DNA of 11,158 bases from Clostridia bacterium. Its GTDB lineage: Bacteria; Bacillota_A; Clostridia; Oscillospirales; CAG-272. Made by a program: the position numbers and the translations under genes. Under the pieces are notes generated by a model that saw only the letters and a program-made list of their open reading frames with translations, was not told the DNA's origin and searched no databases. The stretch's first letter is position 1. Each line of letters begins with the position of its first letter. Shown piece by piece: positions 6,165 to 11,158 of the stretch. The stretch covers positions 1 to 11,158 of the forward strand of contig JAFXNX010000377.1 of assembly GCA_017529175.1 (NCBI GenBank), written 5' to 3'.

Positions 6165-6809
6165 ATGCTATTCTACAGCACAAAAAGCGGAAGAAAAATC
6201 GTTCATTCAGACGACTGCTATCAAATTAAACGAGTAAAAGACGAAGACGTCGGCGTCTTTCATACAGTCGACGACGCATGGAAACACGGTTACCGCATGT
6301 GCCAGTGCTGCGGAAAACTGTCGAAGAGTTACAGGCAAGAAAAGAAAAAGGTTGACGAATATTGCTCATTACATCCGACGACGGTGCGTTTCAAAAATGA
6401 CTATTTAACAGTAACCACACCTTGGAGCTCGTGGAGAGTAGTACCGAATAGAGACAACAGCGGGATCGCATTGTTTCATAAGAATAAACGAGTAATAGCT
6501 TTGAATAGTTACTGTCCGATTACCGGATATCATTTACAACCTAAAACGAAAACAAGCGTGGTGGAGTACCTTGAGTATATTGTTGATCACGATCTGTCAA
6601 AGAATCTCAAAGAGTCCGCCCACATGAAAAAGAAGCCTGAAGTCATCGGCACGCTGGGAAACAAAAAGAACAAGAGAAATCAAAAAGCCATGAAGAAACG
6701 GGAGAAGAAACGTTCTATAACGAGGGTAATGAATCTTATCGATAGTTTCAGAGACAACAGAATAAACAAGGAAGGTGCCAGATACAATCCGGTTGCAGGA
6801 GTAATGTAG
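6165..6809 (+). CDS. Ada-like zinc-module protein with basic C-terminus, function unknown
   Basis: A 214-residue protein I cannot name. Residues 3-50 resemble the metal-binding domain of the Ada repair protein (Ada_Zn_binding-like): FYSTKSGRKIVHSDDCYQ, then FHTVDDAWKHGYRMCQCC, with putative ligands H14, C18, C46 and C49. In Ada the first ligand is the methyl-accepting Cys; here it is His, so methyl-phosphotriester repair is unlikely and a structural or nucleic-acid-binding role fits better. The middle (60-150) appears globular, with many aromatic residues (TPWSSWRVVP, SYCPITGYHL) and no motif I know. From about 153 the chain is strongly basic (KKKPEVIGTLGNKKNKR, KKREKKR), consistent with nucleic-acid contact. 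GAGG stands 8 bases before the ATG. It is followed after 22 bp by the next gene, probably co-transcribed. It lies right after the structured RNA, so an RNA-binding partner role is a reasonable guess only. Confidence 0.7.
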   Translation: MLFYSTKSGRKIVHSDDCYQIKRVKDEDVGVFHTVDDAWKHGYRMCQCCGKLSKSYRQEKKKVDEYCSLHPTTVRFKNDYLTVTTPWSSWRVVPNRDNSGIALFHKNKRVIALNSYCPITGYHLQPKTKTSVVEYLEYIVDHDLSKNLKESAHMKKKPEVIGTLGNKKNKRNQKAMKKREKKRSITRVMNLIDSFRDNRINKEGARYNPVAGVM

Positions 6810-6831
6810 ACATGAATGTGAAAGAGAAAAA

Positions 6832-7290
6832 ATGGGTGTAACAAATAGAAGACCCGCTATCGTACGATTTATCGGAGACCCGAACGGAGGGAAGGCACAA
6901 ACCAAAGGAAAATTCACTGTGGGAAAAACTTATGAAGCGTTTTTCCTTGAATACTGGGAATCGGAAAGAAATGCTCTTCACGTTCGCGGAGATGATGGCG
7001 AGATAACATATTTTAATCAGTATGAGTTTTTTGAGAAAGTATCAGATGAAGACAATCTTCTAAATGAACATGAGGCGATAGTGAGGTGTATTACACACGC
7101 TTTCGATGATGAGCTCCTCGAACTGAAATACGGACGCGAGTATAAAGCGATCGGAATTAATAGCGACGGAAATTACCTTGTAATGGACGAGTCCGCTGTC
7201 TGCTATTTCTACGAACCTGATTGCTTTGAGATCGTAGAAGATAAGCACGATGTTCTCAAACAGGAAGTATACTGGTGGTTTAACAAGTAA
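6832..7290 (+). CDS. Two-repeat beta-rich protein, function unknown
   Basis: A 152-residue acidic protein made of two divergent copies of one ~55-residue unit. Copy 1 (9-70) starts AIVRFI and continues FTVGKTYEAF, LHVRGDDGEITYF, YEFFEKV. Copy 2 (82-135) starts AIVRCI and continues LKYGREYKAI, YLVMDESAVCYFY, CFEIV. The alternating hydrophobic pattern with Gly/Asp turns suggests small beta-barrels of SH3-like type, but this is a reading of pattern only. The ribosome binding site (AAAGAG, about 6 bases away) is modest. An ATG at 6811 opens only a 9-codon frame. The stop codon TAA lies inside palindrome copy 2. It is likely co-transcribed with the upstream gene. Confidence 0.65.
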   Translation: MGVTNRRPAIVRFIGDPNGGKAQTKGKFTVGKTYEAFFLEYWESERNALHVRGDDGEITYFNQYEFFEKVSDEDNLLNEHEAIVRCITHAFDDELLELKYGREYKAIGINSDGNYLVMDESAVCYFYEPDCFEIVEDKHDVLKQEVYWWFNK

Positions 7291-7303
7291 CGATATCGTT
7301 ACT
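7286..7303. promoter_or_regulatory. Palindrome copy 2 (putative operator)
   Basis: AGTAACGATATCGTTACT, a perfect 18-bp palindrome. It overlaps the stop codon of the preceding gene and ends 26 bases upstream of the -35 box of the antisense-type RNA promoter. No T-run follows on either strand, so it is not a terminator. Confidence 0.75.
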
Positions 7304-7329
7304 CGAAGACCGAAACGGCAAAAAAGAGA

Positions 7330-7358
7330 TTGACACCAGCACTCTTCCGAGTTAAAAT
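7330..7358 (+). promoter_or_regulatory. Promoter of the antisense-type RNA
   Basis: A perfect TTGACA (7330-7335), a 17-base spacer, then TAAAAT (7353-7358). The predicted start is near 7364. Confidence 0.7.
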
Positions 7359-7383
7359 AAGGACAGCAATAGGGATTGCGTCC
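7349..7383 (-). terminator. Terminator for a minus-strand transcript of the peptide locus
   Basis: On the minus strand GGAC-GCAAT pairs with ATTGC-GTCC with one bulged base and a 4-base loop (7361-7383) and is followed by TTATTTTAAC. The T-rich tail overlaps the -10 box of the plus-strand promoter. On the plus strand the same hairpin would form the 5' end of the RNA. Confidence 0.55.
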
Positions 7384-7394
7384 CGCCTGTTTGG

Positions 7395-7454
7395 CTACCA
7401 CCAACGGATTGCTACGATTATCGCTGCCACCGCTGCAAGTGCTTCGATAATCAA
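7395..7454 (-). CDS. Tiny hydrophobic peptide 2 (possible toxin remnant or leader)
   Basis: A 19-codon frame from a TTG: MIIEALAAVAAIIVAIRWW. It is one hydrophobic helix ending in Arg-Trp-Trp. It lies in the same frame as peptide 1, just after its stop, and resembles it (IIEALAAVAAI against IIELLTALITL), which suggests a tandem duplication. There is no convincing ribosome binding site, so it may not be translated alone. Confidence 0.22.
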   Translation of the reverse strand: MIIEALAAVAAIIVAIRWW

Positions 7455-7469
7455 AATGGGCTCGCGAGA

Positions 7470-7562
7470 TTATCTCCCGAGCAGGTTTATCATCGTTATT
7501 GCTAACGTTATCAGAGCCGTGAGCAGTTCGATGATCGCAAAGAAAACACCGTCCACTCCCAC
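7470..7562 (-). CDS. Small hydrophobic peptide 1 (type I toxin candidate)
   Basis: A 30-codon frame from GTG 7562, or 28 codons from GTG 7556: VDGVFFAIIELLTALITLAI followed by TMINLLGR. It has a single transmembrane-length hydrophobic stretch and a short charged end, as in small membrane toxins of type I systems. A weak GAGAAG lies about 8 bases upstream of the first GTG, within the large loop of the hairpin at 7543-7603, so the start region could be sequestered. A perfect TATAAT on the minus strand (7646-7651) could drive it and the hairpin at 7361-7383 could end it. The whole frame lies opposite the plus-strand RNA. No homology could be checked; non-ATG starts lower confidence. Confidence 0.35.
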   Translation of the reverse strand: MGVDGVFFAIIELLTALITLAITMINLLGR

Positions 7563-7606
7563 TTTGGCACTTCTCGCTACTGTCTGGAGTCGGGCGGTGT
7601 TTTTGT

Positions 7607-7626
7607 GAGTAACGATATCGTTACTC
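7607..7626. promoter_or_regulatory. Palindrome copy 3 (putative operator of the WYL operon)
   Basis: GAGTAACGATATCGTTACTC, a perfect 20-bp palindrome, ending 7 bases before the -35 box of the WYL operon promoter. It also sits just downstream of the minus-strand -10 at 7646-7651, so one bound protein could affect both directions. Confidence 0.78.
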
Positions 7627-7633
7627 CCGAATC

Positions 7634-7662
7634 TTGATTTTTCAGATTATATATGGTATGAT
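7634..7662 (+). promoter_or_regulatory. Promoter of the WYL-nuclease operon
   Basis: TTGATT (7634-7639), a 17-base spacer, then TATGAT (7657-7662). The predicted start is near 7669, about 34 bases before the WYL start codon. On the opposite strand a TATAAT (7646-7651) overlaps it, with no good -35. Confidence 0.65.
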
Positions 7663-7702
7663 ATATAAGAATAATTGTATCTTATAGAAAGAGGAGTCGA
7701 GT

Positions 7703-8845
7703 ATGGCTGAAAATAAGCAAAAAATAAAGCTGTTAAAGCTGTACGAGCTTCTTCGCAGAGAGACGGATGAAGATCATCCTATCTCTCGCAGGGATTTATG
7801 CAAAAGGCTAAATGAGATCGGAATATCCAGTAACGTAAGGACGCTCAGCAAAGATATAGAGGTAATGCAGGAGAGCGGCTATGAGATCATGTCATACATA
7901 GAAGATCATGAGCGATACTACTATATCCCGGAAACAGATCTCTCACTACCGGAGATTAAGATACTCATAGATGCGGTGCAGGCAGCGAGCTTCATAACGG
8001 ACAAGAAGACGGCGGAACTGATCGATAAAGTAGCTTCCCTCGGAGGATCGCATAAGGCGGAGCTACTGAAAGAGAACATGGTTTGCTTCAATACTCGAAA
8101 GCACACGAACGAATCGATCCTCTACAACGTAAACAGCATCGAGGATGCTATCATCCGGAAAAAGAAAATTGCATTCAACTATTTCCATCTGAACGAAGCT
8201 GCGGAGCGTGTATACGTAACGACCGACACTGGCGCGAAGAAGCGATATTATCTGGAGCCGGTTGCGCTGATATTCAATGAAGACAATTACTATCTGATGG
8301 CATACAATAAGCGGCACCCGGGAACGGCAGCAAGTTACCGCATCGACAGAATTGACCATGTCGATGTAGTAGAAGAGTCAGTACTCTCCGATGAAGCGCT
8401 CTCAATGATCGAGGGTGTGGCAGCATTCACGGAACAGGCTTTCAAGATGTTCAGCGGCGAGCTGGAAGAAGTAGTGCTTCAGTTTGACAAGTCGATTGTG
8501 GAGCCGGTATTTGACAAATTCGGCGAAGATACTGTGATCAAGGCGGTGGATGAAAGAACTTGTGAGGCGACCGTACAAGTGCAGGTCAGTCCGACATTCT
8601 TCGGTTGGTTGGCGCAGTTTGGATGGAAGATACATATTGTTGAACCGGAAAAAGTAAAGAATCAGTTTTTAGATCACATAAAAGATATCATAGAGTCAGC
8701 GGTGGACGATGAGGAATTCTGCCTAAACCTGTGCAGAGAAAACGATAACGATCCTGACAAAGGTGATACAGTAACTTTAGAAGAAGCTGCGAGGATGTGC
8801 GGGATAGATATCGGCGGCATAGAAGATGATGAAAAGAATAATTAG
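7703..8845 (+). CDS. WYL-domain transcriptional regulator
   Basis: A 380-residue ligand-responsive DNA-binding regulator. The N-terminal winged helix-turn-helix (about 6-76) is of the DeoR/HTH_11 type: ISRRDLCKRLNEIG, then NVRTLSKDIEVMQESGYEI as recognition helix and wing. The WYL domain spans about 143-226: KKKIAFNYFHLN, RYYLEPVALIFNEDNYYLMAYN (the family triad appears as YYL), and SYRIDRIDHVDV. Residues 255-335 match the C-terminal extension seen in these proteins (VVLQFDKSIVEPVFDKFGED, SPTFFGWLAQFGWKIHIVEP), and an acidic tail follows. GAGGAG stands 6 bases before the ATG. WYL regulators of defence loci (BrxR, CapW/CapW-like) bind inverted repeats by their own promoters; the palindrome 90 bp upstream fits this. 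It is the first gene of a tightly packed four-gene operon. Repressor or activator cannot be told. Confidence 0.92.
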   Translation: MAENKQKIKLLKLYELLRRETDEDHPISRRDLCKRLNEIGISSNVRTLSKDIEVMQESGYEIMSYIEDHERYYYIPETDLSLPEIKILIDAVQAASFITDKKTAELIDKVASLGGSHKAELLKENMVCFNTRKHTNESILYNVNSIEDAIIRKKKIAFNYFHLNEAAERVYVTTDTGAKKRYYLEPVALIFNEDNYYLMAYNKRHPGTAASYRIDRIDHVDVVEESVLSDEALSMIEGVAAFTEQAFKMFSGELEEVVLQFDKSIVEPVFDKFGEDTVIKAVDERTCEATVQVQVSPTFFGWLAQFGWKIHIVEPEKVKNQFLDHIKDIIESAVDDEEFCLNLCRENDNDPDKGDTVTLEEAARMCGIDIGGIEDDEKNN

Positions 8846-9188
8846 AAGATACAATTTGATTTTAGCACATCAGTTTTCAAATAATCATAAGCCGGAACTC
8901 GAGAAAGATCATAAATGTGGATGTTTTTACTGCTTGGAAATATTCGATCCGGCAGAAATTGAAGAGTGGCTGATACATGATAATCCTTGCGACAGACGCG
9001 GTACGGCAATTTGTCCTTATTGCGATATTGACTCTGTTATTGGCGAGAGCTCCGGTTTCCCGATCACAAAAGAGTTTCTCGAGGCTATGAACAAGGTGTG
9101 GTTTGGCGATTCGAAGAAAAGATATTTTTATGAGAAAAGTTCACGCATGAAAACGCTGAGAGAGAAAAAGAAAGGAAAAGCAGAATGA
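8826..9188 (+). CDS. Small zinc-ribbon protein, uncharacterised
   Basis: A 120-residue cytoplasmic protein. The core (30-93) carries CGCFYC (31-36) and CPYC (63-66), giving a four-Cys zinc site (C33, C36, C63, C66, with C31 spare), followed by DIDSVIGESSGFPITKEFLEAMNKVWF. I recall this core from widespread unnamed proteins of Bacillota and Proteobacteria; function is unknown. The C-terminus is basic (KTLREKKKGK). Its start overlaps the end of the WYL gene by 20 bp and its stop overlaps the next start by 4 bp (ATGA), so all three are translationally coupled. The ribosome binding site (GGCGG-like, inside the WYL gene) is weak; a second ATG follows immediately and could be used. Confidence 0.8.
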   Translation: MMKRIIRRYNLILAHQFSNNHKPELEKDHKCGCFYCLEIFDPAEIEEWLIHDNPCDRRGTAICPYCDIDSVIGESSGFPITKEFLEAMNKVWFGDSKKRYFYEKSSRMKTLREKKKGKAE

Positions 9189-10411
9189 TTTCGAAAACAA
9201 CATTAACTGCACAGTCTACATATGTCAGACGAAAGAGTATTAATACAAACCCTGATTATCAACGTCCTGCTGTGTGGACAAGGGCGCAAAAGCAGCTATT
9301 GATCGATTCCATGCTGCGTGAATATGATATACCGAAAATGTATATGCACAAGACCGGTAAAGACACTTTCGATGTAATCGACGGTCAACAAAGGCTGCGT
9401 ACAATTTGGGAGTATTTTTCCAACGGATTTCCACTGGCTAAAGACGCAGATCCTGTCGATGGAATCGATATCGCAGGAAAGAAATACGAAGACCTTGACA
9501 TATATTTACTTGATAAACTGCATAGCTATAATTTGGATTTCGTCATTCTTGATGACGTAACCGAAGATGAAATATCCGAGATGTTTTTACGTCTCCAGAA
9601 CGGAACAACTTTAAAAGCTCAGGAAAAGCGCAATGCTTATCCCGGAAATATGCGCAATTTCATAAAAGAGCTTGCAACTCATCCATTCTTTGTGAATGTT
9701 GTGAATTTCCAGAATAGCAGGTTTTCACATGAGCATGTTGCTGCGCAGCTAACATTGCTAACGATCAATGGTGACTTGTGCGATATTAAAGACCGCAATC
9801 TAAATGCGATGTACATGGATAATCAGGACTTCGATTCAAACGGTGAGATCGCAAGGAAGATAAAACGTGTACTGAATTATCTGCTCCTGCTATTCCCGGA
9901 AAGGACACCGGAGTTAAAACGATACAATGTTGTTTCCATGTATGCACTTACAATGGATTTATTGGACAACTATGCTGTAAAAGGGAGAGAGGAAGAAATA
10001 GCGAACTGGTTTATTGACTTCGAAACCAGACGTGCATTAGAAGCAGAAAAGCCGGAAGATCAGCAAGAGGCGCGATTGGCTATATACCAATCAAAGACGA
10101 AGGATTCTACGGATGCTATGGATTCGTTAAAATACAGGCATGAATTCTTAAAAGAAAACCTTCTGTCAACAATTACTGACTTGGAACCCAAGGATAAAAA
10201 ACGCCTCTTCGATGAAGCACAGCGACAGGTAATATACCGCAGAGATAAAGGACTATGCCAGAACTGTGGTGCAAAATGCGAGTGGAATGCATGGGAGGCC
10301 GATCATATCTTTCCGTGGAGCCGAGGCGGGAAAACCATTGTTGAGAACGGACAAGTCCTTTGCCCTTCATGCAATTCTGCGAAGAATGATAGTATAACCA
10401 TAAATCAGTGA
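9185..10411 (+). CDS. DUF262 domain protein with C-terminal HNH nuclease
   Basis: A 408-residue protein of the ParB/Srx-like DUF262 (GmrSD-related) group. The DUF262 domain spans about 12-200: NPDYQRPAVWT (22-32), LIDSMLREYDIP (39-50), and the key DVIDGQQRLRTI (63-74) with DGQQR at 66-70; then FLRLQNGTTLKAQEKRNA. A helical middle (205-335) follows. The C-terminal HNH domain (about 345-402) has CQNCG (358-362), DHIFPWSRGG (373-382), N388 and LCPSCNSAKND (392-402), so zinc-binding cysteines and the catalytic His are intact. DUF262-HNH proteins include GmrSD, which cuts modified phage DNA using a nucleotide-dependent DUF262 part. Here both halves are in one chain, though it is shorter than full GmrSD fusions. 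It starts within the stop of the zinc-ribbon gene. Role in phage defence is inferred from family and context. Confidence 0.9.
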   Translation: MISKTTLTAQSTYVRRKSINTNPDYQRPAVWTRAQKQLLIDSMLREYDIPKMYMHKTGKDTFDVIDGQQRLRTIWEYFSNGFPLAKDADPVDGIDIAGKKYEDLDIYLLDKLHSYNLDFVILDDVTEDEISEMFLRLQNGTTLKAQEKRNAYPGNMRNFIKELATHPFFVNVVNFQNSRFSHEHVAAQLTLLTINGDLCDIKDRNLNAMYMDNQDFDSNGEIARKIKRVLNYLLLLFPERTPELKRYNVVSMYALTMDLLDNYAVKGREEEIANWFIDFETRRALEAEKPEDQQEARLAIYQSKTKDSTDAMDSLKYRHEFLKENLLSTITDLEPKDKKRLFDEAQRQVIYRRDKGLCQNCGAKCEWNAWEADHIFPWSRGGKTIVENGQVLCPSCNSAKNDSITINQ

Positions 10412-10436
10412 ATGATGGAAGAATGGAGGTATTTGT

Positions 10437-11105
10437 ATGAATACTCAGGAATTAGGTGAGGCCCTCGTTAATTACTGCGATACCTTTAAGGTTCCGAAAG
10501 AATACATCATGGATATTTTGATAGATCAAAAAGTTGTTCCAATGATTAGAGGAAAGGCAACTGAATACGATGTGTTTCTTTTACTTCAAAGGGTTTTGAA
10601 TCAGCATGAATGGTCAGTTGCTAAATTGAACCTAAATGCGCAAAATGGTATGCATGATGAAGATGTTACAGTAACACACCAACGAACAGGGATTATTATA
10701 AAAGTTGAATGTAAAAATGCGACTCGGGGAAGCTTCAAGTTTTCGAATAGAGCGAAGATCAAGGAACCTCATTGCACAATAAAGTGTCACAAAAGTAGAA
10801 GCGATTTAAGTAAAGCAGATACTACTAATGATCGTTATTTGTTAGGTGATTTTGACGTTGTTATTTCTAATCTTTCAAATGCGGTAATAGCAGGATCAAC
10901 ATATTCAGAGCACTTTGAGTTAATCGGTGATGAAGCTGCTAAACAGAAATTAGCCGAATACTATGGTACGGAGGTTTCTTTCCAACCTATTTTCGATTCT
11001 GCATATAACGATTGGCGTTTTGCTATGTCTAAGGATATAGCAGTTGCCCTCCAGGGGTGTCGATGTCTCCAGATAGAGCAGGTCGGCATTGGGATTGTTC
11101 TCTAA
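10437..11105 (+). CDS. PD-(D/E)XK-like restriction endonuclease, 3' end apparently truncated
   Basis: A 222-residue frame. Residues 43-95 fit a PD-(D/E)XK nuclease core: EYDVFLLLQRVLNQHEW, HDEDVTVTHQRTG with D74/D76, then IIIKVECKNA with E91-C92-K93 as the E-x-K half. A likely later part of the fold is HCTIKCHKSRSDLSKADTTN and LGDFDVVISNL, which would place the substrate near basic residues. No homologue could be searched. GGAGG lies 7 bases before the ATG; the gene follows the HNH gene by 25 bp and belongs to its operon. From about residue 203 (base 11043) the sequence changes: the tail ALQGCRCLQIEQVGIGIVL reads like out-of-frame sequence, while the opposite strand has a strong coding pattern. 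I infer that the native C-terminus is lost at a junction. AT-rich codon use matches the island. Confidence 0.65.
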   Translation: MNTQELGEALVNYCDTFKVPKEYIMDILIDQKVVPMIRGKATEYDVFLLLQRVLNQHEWSVAKLNLNAQNGMHDEDVTVTHQRTGIIIKVECKNATRGSFKFSNRAKIKEPHCTIKCHKSRSDLSKADTTNDRYLLGDFDVVISNLSNAVIAGSTYSEHFELIGDEAAKQKLAEYYGTEVSFQPIFDSAYNDWRFAMSKDIAVALQGCRCLQIEQVGIGIVL

Positions 11106-11158
11106 GCGGCGGTTGTTCTTCCGGATATATTCCTCGTAGCTGGGACTGGTGGCAATAA
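11043..11158 (-). pseudogene. 3' fragment of an opposite-strand gene entering from the right edge
   Basis: On the minus strand the frame from 11156 downward reads IATSPSYEEYIRKNNRRLEN then NPNADLLYLETSTPLEGN, with most third codon positions G or C, unlike the AT-rich island genes. The frame stays open to a stop at 10950-10952, but beyond about 11043 it reads antisense to the nuclease gene and no longer looks coding. I take this as a gene broken at the same junction that truncates the nuclease. I do not recognise the family. Confidence 0.45.

Larger units (their letters stand above)
7364..7605 (+). ncRNA. Structured antisense-type RNA (possible type I antitoxin)
   Basis: A ~240-nt transcript is predicted from a consensus promoter to a long terminator-like hairpin: bases 7543-7559 pair with 7586-7603 over 17 bp with one bulged C, ending in GTGTTTTTG. 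Other hairpins: GATTATCG/CGATAATC (7416-7423 with 7445-7452), CTCGCGAGA-TTA-TCTCCCGAG (7461-7481, one C-C mismatch) and ATCATCG/CGATGAT (7489-7495 with 7529-7535). The plus-strand open frame here would have to start at the TTG inside the -35 box, so it is unlikely to be a protein. Opposite it, the minus strand encodes short hydrophobic peptides. Read as the antisense RNA of a type I toxin-antitoxin pair; alternatively a stand-alone structured RNA. Confidence 0.5.

Noticed and set aside
7330..7608. Plus-strand 92-residue protein
   Set aside because: It would need to start at the TTG of a consensus -35 box and has no ribosome binding site. Its hydrophobic stretches mirror the minus-strand peptides, and the region is dense in hairpins.
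7286..7626. Palindromes as transcription terminators or as ends of a small transposon
   Set aside because: The two perfect copies have no T-run on either side and each precedes a promoter. The 303 bp between them encodes no transposase and I see no target-site duplication, so an operator role is the simpler reading.
1..11158. CRISPR array, rRNA or insertion sequence
   Set aside because: No regularly spaced direct repeats, rRNA signature stretches or transposase frames were seen on either strand.

Overview
The window looks like a chromosomal piece from a spore-forming Bacillota of the class Clostridia, probably an uncultured gut lineage of the Oscillospiraceae or Christensenellales type. This is an inference. 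It rests on the SpoVB-type flippase, the PrsA-like foldase lipoprotein, the DUF5685/J-domain/membrane-protein gene cluster, A+G-rich ribosome binding sites, sigma-A-like promoters and tRNAs with encoded CCA.

Left part (1-5300) is ordinary backbone with fairly GC-rich coding. A 5'-truncated SpoVB/MurJ-type flippase runs rightward and converges on a leftward four-gene operon: DUF5685 protein, J-domain protein with a Cys-rich tail, small polytopic membrane protein, and PrsA-like lipoprotein. The operon has a promoter near 5196-5223 and ends in a terminator whose stem covers the stop codon of the flippase gene. A rightward tRNA cluster (Gly-UCC, Arg-UCU, His-GUG) follows, with its own consensus promoter and a strong terminator.

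Right part (about 5740-11158) is an accessory island. Just past tRNA-His lies an inverted 22-bp copy of its 3' end, which suggests integration or rearrangement. Next come (a) a ~250-nt non-coding RNA candidate with its own promoter and terminator, two T-loop-like hairpins, two long closing helices and a possible pseudoknot; (b) a protein with an Ada-like zinc module and a two-repeat beta-rich protein; (c) a ~250-bp segment where a plus-strand structured RNA lies opposite minus-strand frames for tiny hydrophobic peptides, the layout of a type I toxin-antitoxin locus; (d) an operon of WYL-domain regulator, small zinc-ribbon protein, DUF262-HNH nuclease and PD-(D/E)XK-like nuclease, read here as a candidate anti-phage or restriction module.

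The strongest unifying signal is an 18-20 bp palindrome (AGTAACGATATCGTTACT) present three times. Each copy stands just upstream of a consensus-spaced promoter: that of the structured RNA, that of the antisense-type RNA, and that of the WYL operon. The simplest reading is that the WYL protein, or another island regulator, controls all three, tying two RNAs and a nuclease operon into one regulon. The last nuclease gene appears truncated near 11043, where sequence with a GC-rich, minus-strand coding pattern begins.
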